Below, piece after piece: positions 7,089 to 13,761 of a stretch of 13,776 nucleotides of DNA. This DNA comes from Deltaproteobacteria bacterium UBA4427 (GTDB lineage Bacteria > Myxococcota_A > UBA9160 > UBA4427). The stretch covers positions 1 to 13,776 of the forward strand of contig DGPZ01000016.1 in the NCBI GenBank assembly GCA_002390675.1, in the 5' to 3' direction. Under the pieces are notes generated by a model. That model made no database searches, had not been told where the DNA came from, and saw only the letters and a list, made by a program, of their open reading frames with translations. A program made the position numbers and the translations under genes. Numbering within the stretch: the stretch's first letter is position 1; each line of letters opens with the position of its first letter.

Positions 7089-7703
7089 ATGGCCGCCGAA
7101 TCCCCCGATCCGATGCGCGAAGATCGCGCGCTGCGCATCATCGAGACGACCATCGAATTGGCGGAGGAGGGTGGTTTCGAGGCCGTGAGATTGCGTGACG
7201 TGGCCTCCCATGCCGGGGTGGCGATGGGCACTTTATATCGGCGATTTCGCAGTAAAGAAGATCTGTTGGTGGCTGCACTTGAGCAAGAGACCCGGGCCAT
7301 GGCGGTTCGGGTTGCTGAGAAGCCACCGAAGGGAGATACCCCAAGCGAGCGCGTGATCGGATTTTTTGCGATGTCCACTCGCGGCATGCTGCGTCGCCCT
7401 AATCTGTCGCGCGCGATGTTTCGTGCTTCGACGGCGGGGGAGCCGGCGCTTGCAGACAAGGTCGAGATCTTTCACGACTTAATGCTGCGGATGATTGTTG
7501 GCGCGATGCGTGGCGAGCCGATCCCGCCGGATATGCCCGCGGTCTTTGCCTCTCGCGAGAAACTCGTGGGCGATGTCCTCAATAAAATTTGGTTCGCAGT
7601 GATGGTCGGATGGTCCAGCGGGATCCAGACCCAATCTTCACTAAACGAATATATGCGAGACGCAGTCGTGTTAATTATCGATGCGGAATCCGCAGCAAAC
7701 TAG
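7089..7703 (+). CDS. TetR/AcrR-family regulator, KstR-like
   Basis: From the ATG at 7089 the protein has 204 residues, normal for TetR repressors. The N-terminal DNA-binding domain spans about 10-57, with GGFEAVRLRDVASHAGVA (28-45) followed by MGTLYRRFRSKEDLL (46-60) as the helix-turn-helix and its conserved flank. This region closely follows, from memory, KstR of Mycobacterium tuberculosis (GGYEAV, VAVGTLYRYFPSK). The C-terminal ligand domain has the KstR-like NLSRAMFRASTAGEP and a long helix at about 160-175. KstR senses CoA thioesters of steroid intermediates; the ligand here is inferred. A GTG at 7071 is an alternative start but overlaps the palindrome, and neither start has a clear Shine-Dalgarno sequence, so the transcript may be leaderless. 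Divergent from the ferritin-like/ATP-grasp gene. Confidence 0.85.
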   Translation: MAAESPDPMREDRALRIIETTIELAEEGGFEAVRLRDVASHAGVAMGTLYRRFRSKEDLLVAALEQETRAMAVRVAEKPPKGDTPSERVIGFFAMSTRGMLRRPNLSRAMFRASTAGEPALADKVEIFHDLMLRMIVGAMRGEPIPPDMPAVFASREKLVGDVLNKIWFAVMVGWSSGIQTQSSLNEYMRDAVVLIIDAESAAN

Positions 7704-7707
7704 TTTC

Positions 7708-7723
7708 CCGGCCCAGCGGCCGG
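7708..7723 (+). terminator. Hairpin after the TetR gene
   Basis: CCGGCC and GGCCGG form a perfect 6-bp stem with a CAGC loop, 4 nt after the TAG stop. Only TT follows, so termination would be weak, and part of the transcription may continue into the thiolase gene. Confidence 0.4.
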
Positions 7724-7791
7724 TTGCACGATGAGCGGGTTCGAGCGGACCCGACGGATAATGAGTCAATGAAAGGCAAGGTAGAGAAGTC

Positions 7792-8970
7792 ATGAGAGAA
7801 GCAGTCATTGTTGAAGCAGTGAGGTCTCCGATCGCGCGTGGCAAGATGATCAAGGGCGACCTGTCCGGCATGCATACGGCGCGGCTTTTTGCCCGAGTGC
7901 AACGGGCAGTTTGTGAGCGCGCAGGGGTTGCCCCCGCCGACGTCGAGCAGATCATCGGCGGCTGCGTTACGCAGGCCGGTGAGCAGTCGAATAACATCAC
8001 GCGACAGGCATGGCTTTCCGAGGGCGACGACTGGACCTGCGGCGGAACGACGATTGACACTCAGTGCGGTTCTGGCCAGCAGGCCAACAGCTTGATCAAC
8101 GCCCTTGTTAAGGGTGGTTCGATCGACGTTGGCATCGCCTGCGGCATCGAGATGATGAGTCACGTCAGCCTCGGCGCGAACGTGATCAACGGCCCCGGCT
8201 ACTTCATTCCCGAAGGCTGGCCCTGGGATTCCCCGCAGACACAATTCGAAATGGCTCAGCGCATCGCGGACAACCGCGGCATCAGCCGGGCGGACGTGGA
8301 CGCGTTCGGCTTCGCTTCTCAGCAGAAGGCCAAGGCCGCACAGGACGCGGGATACTTCGACCGCGAGATCGTGCCGATCGAAGCTCCGGTGCTCGGTGAA
8401 GACGGACAGCCGACAGGCGACACTGTGAAGATCGAGAAGGATCAGGGTATTCGCGAGTCCACCCTTGAAGGGCTGGCGGCGCTCAATCCGGTGATCCCCG
8501 ACACGATTCATACCGCGGGTAACTCTTCGCAGATCTCCGACGGCGCTGCCGCCGTATTGATCATGACGAAGGAAAAGGCGGAGGCCTATGGTCTCAAGCC
8601 CCGTGCGCGAATCATCCAGGACGTGCTGACGGGAACGGATCCCTACTACGGTCTCGACGGTCCCGTCGACGCGACCCGTGTGATGGAAAAGAAGACCGGC
8701 ATGAGCATCCGTAATGACATAGATCTCTACGAGGCCAACGAAGCCTTCGCTGCGGTGGTGCTTTCATGGGCGGGCGTTTACGACATCGACATGTCCAAGG
8801 TCAACGTGAACGGCGGAGCGATCGCGCTCGGTCATCCGGTGGGCAGCACTGGATCGCGACTGATCGTAAGCGCGCTCCACGAACTCGAGCGATCGGGCAA
8901 GGGCAACGCCTTCATCACGATGTGCTGCGGCGCGAACGTCGGCACGGGAACCATCATCGAACGGCTCTAA
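7792..8970 (+). CDS. fadA5: Steroid-type thiolase, FadA5-like acetyl-CoA acyltransferase
   Basis: A 392-residue thiolase catalysing the last, CoA-dependent cleavage step of beta-oxidation. Catalytic residues are visible: nucleophile Cys92 in DTQCGSGQQA, Asn316 in NEAFA, His348 in GGAIALGHPVGSTGSR, and the acid/base Cys378 in ITMCCGANVGTG. Segments such as IIGGCVTQAGEQSNN, AWL, CGSGQQAN, GIACGIE and IHTAGNSSQISDGAAAVL match, from memory, M. tuberculosis FadA5, which removes acetyl-CoA units from the cholesterol side chain. The C-terminal CCGANVGTG replaces the CxGGGxG of biosynthetic thiolases, a further sign of this branch. AAGG at 7778-7781 lies 10 nt before the ATG. An SDR gene follows after 48 nt with the same orientation, likely one operon. 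The steroid substrate is inferred from resemblance and context. Confidence 0.9.
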   Translation: MREAVIVEAVRSPIARGKMIKGDLSGMHTARLFARVQRAVCERAGVAPADVEQIIGGCVTQAGEQSNNITRQAWLSEGDDWTCGGTTIDTQCGSGQQANSLINALVKGGSIDVGIACGIEMMSHVSLGANVINGPGYFIPEGWPWDSPQTQFEMAQRIADNRGISRADVDAFGFASQQKAKAAQDAGYFDREIVPIEAPVLGEDGQPTGDTVKIEKDQGIRESTLEGLAALNPVIPDTIHTAGNSSQISDGAAAVLIMTKEKAEAYGLKPRARIIQDVLTGTDPYYGLDGPVDATRVMEKKTGMSIRNDIDLYEANEAFAAVVLSWAGVYDIDMSKVNVNGGAIALGHPVGSTGSRLIVSALHELERSGKGNAFITMCCGANVGTGTIIERL

Positions 8971-9018
8971 GAGAGCCGTCTCTAACCGATTCAAAATCGA
9001 CCTAGGAGAACTAATAAC

Positions 9019-9936
9019 ATGGGTGAACTCGACGGAAAGGTGGCAGTCGTCACCGGTGCGGGACGTGGCCTCGGCCGCTCTCACGCCCTTGAGTTGGCAC
9101 GACAGGGTGCTCGTGTCGTGGTGAACGACCTCGGCGTCGCTGCCGATGGTAGTGGCCGAGATGAGTCCGCAGGCCAGAACGTGGTCGACGAGATCAAGTC
9201 CGCCGGTGGCGAGGCGGTTGCACATTTTGGTGATGTTGCGGACTGGGATCAGTCGAAGTCGATGATCACGAAGGCGGTCGAGACCTACGGTGATTTTAAT
9301 ATTCTTGTTTCAAACGCAGGATTCTGCCGTGACCGAATGATTTTCTCGATGGAAGAGGATCAGTTTGATTCTGTACTGCGCGTGCACTTGAAGGGTCATT
9401 TCTGCGGCATTCGACATGCTTCGGAGTATTTCCGCAACAAGGGCAAGGCGGAGGGGGAGGTCTACGGTCGGATTCTTTCGACGGCTTCCGAGGCGGCCTT
9501 CTTCTGTGATCCGGGGCAGCCTAACTACTCGGCCGCCAAGGCGGGCATCATCGCCACCACGAATGCTGCGGCAATCGCGCTTCAGAAGTATGGCGTCACG
9601 GCGAACACGTTCATGCCGCGTGCGCGCACGGACATGACGATGGTCGGTCAGACGGCTCAGTTCTTCGAAAAGCCCGAGGACGGATTCGACACCTTCCATC
9701 CTGACAATGTATCGCCGCTCGTGAGCTGGCTTGCTTCTCCGGGAGCTTCGAACGTATCCGGCAACGTGTTCATAGTGTGGGGCACGCAGATCACGGTCAT
9801 GGAACCGCCGACGCACGGCCTCGATCTCGACAATGGAGAGAAGTGGGACATCGAATCGGTTGGCGCAAAGCTCGGTAAGTTCTTCGAAGGGAAGGAAGCC
9901 GTCAAGGACAGCTTCATCCCACCGTCGATATTCTAG
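9019..9936 (+). CDS. SDR oxidoreductase, Rv3548c / HSD17B4-like
   Basis: A 305-residue short-chain dehydrogenase, about 50 longer than classical members because of a C-terminal extension (about 255-305). The Rossmann fold begins with VTGAGRGLG (11-19) and VVVNDLGV (33-40). VSNAG (97-101) stands where NNAG is usual. Catalytic Ser157, Tyr170 and Lys174 (YSAAK) are present. The order GRxHALxxAxxGARVVVNDxGV, NVVDEI, VADWDQ, RDRMI, VHLKGHF and NVSPLVxWL follows, from memory, mycobacterial Rv3548c and resembles the dehydrogenase part of peroxisomal multifunctional enzyme. It would oxidise a 3-hydroxyacyl-CoA or a hydroxysteroid with NAD+, supplying the ketoacyl-CoA for the thiolase upstream. AGGAG at 9004-9008 lies 10 nt before the ATG, and the gene is closed by the terminator at 10018-10052. 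Confidence 0.9.
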   Translation: MGELDGKVAVVTGAGRGLGRSHALELARQGARVVVNDLGVAADGSGRDESAGQNVVDEIKSAGGEAVAHFGDVADWDQSKSMITKAVETYGDFNILVSNAGFCRDRMIFSMEEDQFDSVLRVHLKGHFCGIRHASEYFRNKGKAEGEVYGRILSTASEAAFFCDPGQPNYSAAKAGIIATTNAAAIALQKYGVTANTFMPRARTDMTMVGQTAQFFEKPEDGFDTFHPDNVSPLVSWLASPGASNVSGNVFIVWGTQITVMEPPTHGLDLDNGEKWDIESVGAKLGKFFEGKEAVKDSFIPPSIF

Positions 9937-9976
9937 TACCACGCACGATATGCAGACGCCGTGCTGCAGCCAACTA

Positions 9977-10001
9977 GCATAGCTAGACAGTTGCATAGCT
10001 A
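9977..10001 (+). repeat. Two direct copies of GCATAGCTA
   Basis: Identical 9-mers at 9977-9985 and 9993-10001 with 16-base periodicity, just downstream of the SDR stop. They may be chance or a remnant of a duplication; no function can be assigned. Confidence 0.35.
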
Positions 10002-10017
10002 CACGGATGCTCGAATC

Positions 10018-10052
10018 AGCGCCGGTCTCCTTTGAGAGGCTGGCGCTTTTTT
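10018..10052 (+). terminator. Strong intrinsic terminator of the thiolase-SDR unit
   Basis: Arms AGCGCC (10018-10023) and GGCGCT (10042-10047) with inner TCTC/GAGA pairs (10026-10029 and 10034-10037) and a CTTT loop are followed by a run of six T (10047-10052). A textbook Rho-independent terminator. Confidence 0.9.
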
Positions 10053-10225
10053 GTGTTGCAAGCGGAGAATTTTCAGGCTGATTTGGACCGCGGCGGAGAT
10101 GTTCGCGTCGAAGGTTTCCGCGCGGAGAGTCAGCATTTGGTTCAAGACGCTACGAATCGTACAGCCCGAGCGAGGTGGCGGATTTCGCTGCCTGACATAG
10201 CCTCGTTGGGTCCTGATTAGGATCT

Positions 10226-10231
10226 AAGGAG
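10226..10231 (+). promoter_or_regulatory. Ribosome binding site of the MBL-fold gene
   Basis: AAGGAG lies 7 bases before the ATG at 10239 and fixes that start. Confidence 0.65.
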
Positions 10232-10238
10232 AAGCGCG

Positions 10239-11093
10239 ATGGCAGACATGAAGTCCTGGCAGATTGGTGATGTGAAGGTGACTCGGGTGCTTGAGCAAGA
10301 GGCACCGCTTCCACCGGAAGGACTGATCGCGAACATCGACGCGGACCGGTTGGTCGAGCATGAGAGTTGGCTCAAGCCACATTTCATGAACGATGAGGGC
10401 CAGATCGTGCTTTCGATTCACGCGCTCGTGGTCGAGTCGCGTGGTAAGACGATCGTCGTGGATACGTGTATGGGGAACGATCGTCCGCTTCCTATGGACA
10501 TTGAGCCCTTGCAGACGAATTTCCTGTCGGAGCTCGAGACCGTCGTTCAGCGTGAGCAGGTTGATTACGTGCTGTGCACTCATTTGCATTTCGATCACGT
10601 TGGTTGGAATACGATGAAGGTTGGGGGCGAATTTGTTCCGACTTTTCCAAACGCCAAATATCTTTTTGGTCGCGAAGAATATGAGTATTGGTCTGGGGAC
10701 GCGGAAGACGTGAATATTGACCTGCAATATGGCGTGACTCCGGTCGTCGAGGCCGGGTTACATGAGCTCGTGCCGAGCGACCATTCGATCACCGATGAGG
10801 TTTCACTCGAGCCCACTCCCGGGCATACACCGGGTCACGTGAGCGTTAGGATCGAGTCAGCTGGCAAAAGAGCGGTGATCACTGGGGATTTGGTCCATCA
10901 CCCAGTTCAGCTCGCAGAGCCGACCTGGGGGAGTCATCCCGACGCGCAGCCGGAGCGTGCCGCCGAAACCCGTCGAGATTTCGTGGCTCGCTACGGTGAC
11001 ACCGATGTCCTCGTGATCGGGACCCATTTCGCCGGACCCACCGCGGGGCGAATTGTGAAGGTCGGTGACTCGTGCCGTATCGAGTGCGACTGA
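10239..11093 (+). CDS. Metallo-beta-lactamase-fold hydrolase
   Basis: A 284-residue MBL-fold protein with no signal peptide, hence cytosolic. The dinuclear metal site is complete: HLHFDH (His115, His117, Asp119, His120), His196 in EPTPGHTPGH, Asp217 in ITGDLVHHP, and His263 in IGTHFAGP. The fold opens with a strand and VDTCMGND at 74-81, as in lactonase/quorum-quenching and glyoxalase-II-like branches. Likely reaction: hydrolysis of an ester, lactone or thioester. It lies downstream of the thiolase-SDR terminator and upstream of its own terminator, so it appears to be a single-gene unit. In this context a lactone or CoA-thioester intermediate of the same catabolic pathway is possible, but nothing in the sequence fixes the substrate. 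Confidence 0.88.
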   Translation: MADMKSWQIGDVKVTRVLEQEAPLPPEGLIANIDADRLVEHESWLKPHFMNDEGQIVLSIHALVVESRGKTIVVDTCMGNDRPLPMDIEPLQTNFLSELETVVQREQVDYVLCTHLHFDHVGWNTMKVGGEFVPTFPNAKYLFGREEYEYWSGDAEDVNIDLQYGVTPVVEAGLHELVPSDHSITDEVSLEPTPGHTPGHVSVRIESAGKRAVITGDLVHHPVQLAEPTWGSHPDAQPERAAETRRDFVARYGDTDVLVIGTHFAGPTAGRIVKVGDSCRIECD

Positions 11094-11144
11094 AGGCCGA
11101 TCCCCACTCCCTGAATTGGTTTTGCGGCCCAGGTGGGGCTGGAT

Positions 11145-11168
11145 GACTGTCTTCGCAGACGTCTTTTT
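11145..11168 (+). terminator. Intrinsic terminator after the MBL-fold gene
   Basis: GAC-t-GTCT (11145-11152) pairs with AGAC-GTC (11157-11163) around a TCGC tetraloop with one bulged T, and is followed by TTTTT (11164-11168). It lies 52 nt after the stop codon. Confidence 0.75.
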
Positions 11169-11217
11169 AGGGACTGGTGCAGCGGAGAGCGAATGGGGTA
11201 GATTCGGTGCGCTTTAG

Positions 11218-11236
11218 ACGATCCGCCGGGGATCGT
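11218..11236. repeat. Inverted repeat upstream of the ferredoxin gene
   Basis: ACGATCC (11218-11224) and GGATCGT (11230-11236) form 7-bp arms around a 5-nt centre, 90 nt before the ferredoxin ATG. It could be an operator or an RNA hairpin; it has no T run. Confidence 0.35.
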
Positions 11237-11325
11237 GAGCTGATTGAGAAACCGGGATCCACTCGAGTGCCTTCTTCTAGCGAGTTCTAGCAAGGGGGGC
11301 CGGGGGATCGCGCCAGGAGAGACCC

Positions 11326-11517
11326 ATGAAGACTGTTGTGGACTACGACCTCTGCGAAGCGAACGCGCTGTGCATGGAGGCCTGTCCCGAGGTTTTTCGT
11401 GTCGAAGATGACGACACGCTGACCGTTCTGATGGACGAGGTTCCCGAGGAACTTCGCGCCAAGTTGCAGGACGCGGAGCGGCTCTGTCCGCGACAGGCCA
11501 TTCGCATCGAAGGCTAA
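11326..11517 (+). CDS. Small 3Fe-4S-type ferredoxin, FdxD-like
   Basis: A 63-residue single-cluster ferredoxin of the type that serves cytochromes P450 and other oxygenases. Ligand pattern: Cys10, Asn13 where a 4Fe-4S ferredoxin would have Cys, Cys16, Cys20-Pro, and Cys54-Pro near the C-terminus. This variant favours a 3Fe-4S cluster or an oddly ligated 4Fe-4S cluster. It resembles, from memory, M. tuberculosis FdxD (Rv3503c), which starts similarly with VDxDxCExNAxC and belongs to the KstR regulon. Unlike that protein it keeps a Cys at position 20. AGGAG at 11315-11319 lies 6 nt before the ATG. No P450 or oxygenase gene is adjacent, so its partner must lie elsewhere. Confidence 0.9.
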   Translation: MKTVVDYDLCEANALCMEACPEVFRVEDDDTLTVLMDEVPEELRAKLQDAERLCPRQAIRIEG

Positions 11518-11525
11518 GTCTTTCT

Positions 11526-11550
11526 CTTTCGAGACATTCGGTCTCGAGAG
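11526..11550 (+). terminator. Hairpin just after the ferredoxin gene
   Basis: A 10-bp stem with one wobble (core TCGAGAC at 11529-11535 and GTCTCGA at 11541-11547, loop ATTCG) begins 9 nt after the stop codon. No T run follows, so it may stabilise the transcript end rather than terminate. Confidence 0.4.
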
Positions 11551-11635
11551 CAGGATGATGGGTCTGGGTAAGCCAGGGGTCTTATGGCCTCTGGTGATGC
11601 GACTGCGGATTTAGGTTCGCGGTAAGTTTGAATGT

Positions 11636-11662
11636 GGGCGTGCGATCTCTGATCGCGCGCCC
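11636..11662. terminator. Long 12-bp hairpin between ferredoxin and thioesterase genes
   Basis: GGGCGTGCGATC (11636-11647) pairs with GATCGCGCGCCC (11651-11662) through 12 positions with one G-T wobble and a TCT loop. It is the longest uninterrupted stem noticed in the window. The following TCGTTGTGTT is only partly T-rich, so it could be a terminator, a structured leader element or a protein-binding site. Confidence 0.5.
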
Positions 11663-11733
11663 TCGTTGTGTTCGGACCCTCGCTGTGGGTTTGTTGTAGT
11701 GGTGCCGTGGGTTGATTGAGAGAGTGAGTTTGG

Positions 11734-12498
11734 ATGGTACGAGTAGAAGATGAGCGGATCGGGACCGGCCTAAAAATCCCCGGTGCCCCTGAAGCAGGGG
11801 CTGGGGCCGAGCGCCGCGAAGCGCGGGTCGCGCGTCGGACCGAGGACATGTCTCTTTCTGATCATCCCGACTGGCTTAGACTGGCGGAGGCGATTCGCCG
11901 TCAGATCGTTGCCTGCGTCGAAATCGATGCAGAGCCCGAGACGATTGCGAATCTTGCCGAGCAGGCTGAACGTCTGGCAACGGCGCTCGAATCGGAAGCT
12001 GAGGGTAAGCGCTTCGGCCTGGTGGAAGCGATGTGGGGCGAGAGCGGCGATGAAATGGACTACCTCCCCTTTAGTCCGATCATGGGGAGACTGAATCCGG
12101 CTTCAAGCGGATTGCGGGTACGGCGCGAGGGAGAGCGTGCCGTCGGGCGAGTCGTGCTGGATGAGACGGCAGAGGGCGCTGTTGGGCTGTCTCATGGCGG
12201 CGTGATCTCCGGCATTTGGGATGAGGTGTTGGCGTCGGCGAATGCTGTAAAGCAGACGGGCGGGCCGACTGGAAGACTCACTATTAAATACCGTAAGCCG
12301 ACGCCGCTTTATGAACCCCTCGTTTACGAGGCTTGGGTTGAGCGGATCGATGAGCGCAAGGTGTTCGTGCGCGGCGAATGTCGAATCGAGGGGCAGGATG
12401 TCATCCTGACGGAAGCGGAGGGGATATTTATCCGCCTCCGCGTTCCCGGAATCGATTGGCATAAGACGGATCAGTCAGAAGACGCGAAGCCGGTTTAG
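11734..12498 (+). CDS. PaaI-like hotdog-fold thioesterase
   Basis: Up to 254 residues with a hotdog acyl-CoA thioesterase domain at about 110-235. The signature region GLSHGGVISGIWDEVLASAN (151-170) has the HGG motif and acidic DE pair on the long central helix, followed by strands TGRLTIKYRKPTPLYEP, VYEAWVERIDERKVFVRGEC and VILTEAEGIFI. The likely role is hydrolysis of an acyl-CoA, for example to relieve CoA sequestration during side-chain degradation. The start is unsure: ATG 11734 has no good Shine-Dalgarno sequence and gives a 38-residue Arg/Glu/Gly-rich tail carrying a strong DNA hairpin. ATG 11848 begins with a more ordinary sequence (MSLSDHPDWLRL, 216 aa) but its GAGGA is only 1 nt away. 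Residues 41-105 are helical and extend the domain beyond minimal PaaI length. Convergent with the SDR gene beyond. Confidence 0.8.
   Translation: MVRVEDERIGTGLKIPGAPEAGAGAERREARVARRTEDMSLSDHPDWLRLAEAIRRQIVACVEIDAEPETIANLAEQAERLATALESEAEGKRFGLVEAMWGESGDEMDYLPFSPIMGRLNPASSGLRVRREGERAVGRVVLDETAEGAVGLSHGGVISGIWDEVLASANAVKQTGGPTGRLTIKYRKPTPLYEPLVYEAWVERIDERKVFVRGECRIEGQDVILTEAEGIFIRLRVPGIDWHKTDQSEDAKPV
11778..11806 (+). repeat. Strong GC hairpin in the thioesterase N-terminal region
   Basis: GCCCCTG (11785-11791) and CAGGGGC (11795-11801) form a 7-bp stem with an AAG loop, extended by CCCC (11778-11781) and GGGG (11803-11806). It is coding if translation starts at 11734, and leader if at 11848. 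Confidence 0.5.
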
Positions 12499-12507
12499 TC
12501 CCGGCTT
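12487..12507. terminator. Hairpin spanning the thioesterase stop codon
   Basis: AAGCCGG (12487-12493) and CCGGCTT (12501-12507) form a perfect 7-bp stem whose loop contains the TAG stop. It lies between convergent genes and may end transcription from the plus strand; the downstream GGCTTTG is only weakly T-rich. Confidence 0.45.
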
Positions 12508-12541
12508 GGCTTTGAGCAACTGAGGACCCACTGAGCTTCGC

Positions 12542-13297
12542 TTAGCCCAAAAAAGCCTGTCCGCCGTCGATCGCGATGGTTTGGCCATTGATATAAGCCG
12601 AAGCGTCGCTGCAGAGCATCGCCACGAATCGCCCGATGTCCTCTTCGCATTCGCCGACACGCCGCATGGGGATCGTTGAGAAAAATTCCTCGGCTTCTTC
12701 GGGATTGTCGTCGATCCAGCCGACCAAGGCAGGACTCTTTGCGTGAGGGAGTACGACGTTCGTGCGGATTCCGTCGACCCCCCATTCGCAAGCGGCGGCT
12801 CGAGTCAGGCTCCGAATGGCTTCTTTGACGGCGGCATAACATCCGTAGTTCGCCATATCCCAGCGCTTTGCCGCGGCGCTGCCGAGGTTCACGATTGAGC
12901 CACCACCCTTGAGATGGGGGTAGCAGAGCCGCATGAGGCGGAACGTCGCGAGAGGCCCGGATTCCCAGCCCGCCGTGAAGGATTGTTCGCTGACGCCGTT
13001 GAGGGGGCCGAGTGGTACTTCTTGGGCGTTGTTGACCAGGATGTCGATCGTTCCGAAATGATCGACGACGCCTTTGACTAGGCTCTCGAGGGATTCGTCG
13101 TTTTTTACATCGCATCCGAAAGGCTGTGCGCGACCGCCTCGGTCGATCATTGTTTCGCACGTAGTCTCGAGCTTGGAGAGCGTTCGGCCGGAGACCGCGA
13201 TGGCGGCGCCTTCCGCAGCCATGGCGAAGGCAATGCCTTGTCCCACGCCTTGTCCAGCCCCCGTGATCAGTGCAACTTTGCCTTCGAGCGTCCCCAT
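12542..13297 (-). CDS. SDR family oxidoreductase
   Basis: A classical short-chain dehydrogenase/reductase. From the ATG at 13297 it has 251 residues. The cofactor loop ITGAGQGVG (about 11-19), catalytic Ser140 (NLGSAAA), Tyr154 and Lys158 (YAAVK), and the C-terminal YINGQTIAIDGGQAFLG are as expected. Ser-Gly-Arg after the second strand (AVSGRTL) suggests NADP(H) preference. The usual NNAG after strand 4 is NNAQ here. AGGAG at 13304-13308 abuts the ATG at 13303 but is 6 nt from the ATG at 13297, so the latter is chosen. The DUF427 gene lies 59 nt upstream on the same strand and may be co-transcribed. FabG-like and hydroxysteroid or alcohol dehydrogenase roles are all possible; substrate unknown. 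Confidence 0.9.
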   Translation of the reverse strand: MGTLEGKVALITGAGQGVGQGIAFAMAAEGAAIAVSGRTLSKLETTCETMIDRGGRAQPFGCDVKNDESLESLVKGVVDHFGTIDILVNNAQEVPLGPLNGVSEQSFTAGWESGPLATFRLMRLCYPHLKGGGSIVNLGSAAAKRWDMANYGCYAAVKEAIRSLTRAAACEWGVDGIRTNVVLPHAKSPALVGWIDDNPEEAEEFFSTIPMRRVGECEEDIGRFVAMLCSDASAYINGQTIAIDGGQAFLG

Positions 13298-13303
13298 CGT
13301 CAT

Positions 13304-13308
13304 CTCCT
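13304..13308 (-). promoter_or_regulatory. Ribosome binding site deciding the SDR start
   Basis: On the minus strand AGGAG directly touches the first ATG (13303) and stands 6 nt before the second (13297), so translation most likely starts at 13297. Confidence 0.6.
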
Positions 13309-13356
13309 AGTCATCTTCGCATTTATGGGCGGGCCGCGACTTTGCGCGTGGCCGCT

Positions 13357-13761
13357 CTATTGGTCAAGCAGGGTCAGCGTCGCGCGATCCGGATAGAATG
13401 CAACGTGGTCTCGAAGCCGCAACATTTGGTCAAAAGGTGTTTCGTAGCTCCAACAAATCTGTTCAACCTTCGTTTCAGGCTTTGCCGATGTTGTTGCCGA
13501 GGCCGGCGGTTCGAAGTCGTAGTAAGTGGCGTCGCCTTTGAAGGGGCAATGCGTTGTCGCTTGATTTCGAATAAGACGATCCATGTCGCAATCTTCTCGC
13601 GGAATATAAACTGTCTCGGGATAGCTTCCTTCGCGAAGGATTAGGCCGCTACGAGTCTCGGCGAGCACGCGTTCGCCAAGCGCGACTCTTATGCCGGCGA
13701 GCGCGTCTGCGAAGACGAGGGTGTGTTGCGGATGCTTTTCATAGGCGGGGGATAAGGCCAT
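13357..13761 (-). CDS. DUF427 domain protein
   Basis: A complete 134-residue protein of the DUF427 family, a small beta-rich domain of unknown function common in proteobacteria and actinobacteria. Recognisable conserved blocks are VYIPRED at 51-57, THCPFKGDATYYDF at about 70-83, WSYETPF at 104-110 and HVAFYPD at 119-125. A Thr/Ala/Pro-rich loop at about 85-98 sits where the family is variable. The start is supported by GAGAGGA about 8 nt upstream, near the window edge. It is 59 nt upstream of the SDR gene in the same direction. No catalytic role is established for the family. Confidence 0.88.
   Translation of the reverse strand: MALSPAYEKHPQHTLVFADALAGIRVALGERVLAETRSGLILREGSYPETVYIPREDCDMDRLIRNQATTHCPFKGDATYYDFEPPASATTSAKPETKVEQICWSYETPFDQMLRLRDHVAFYPDRATLTLLDQ

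Larger units (their letters stand above)
9937..10238. other. Intergenic region with repeats and a terminator
   Basis: 302 bases without a gene. It holds two direct copies of GCATAGCTA (9977-9985 and 9993-10001, period 16), arms CAACT/AGTTG around them, and the intrinsic terminator at 10018-10052. The last 180 bases must carry the promoter of the metallo-hydrolase gene, but no clear -35/-10 pair or KstR-type palindrome was recognised. Short frames here look random. Confidence 0.5.

Noticed and set aside
7675..8511. 278-aa open frame on the minus strand across the TetR end and thiolase
   Set aside because: Antisense shadow of a clearly identified thiolase in high-GC DNA; no family motif and no ribosome-binding site.
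9310..9996. 228-aa open frame on the minus strand across the SDR
   Set aside because: Antisense to a certain SDR; composition rich in Arg/His as expected for a codon shadow.
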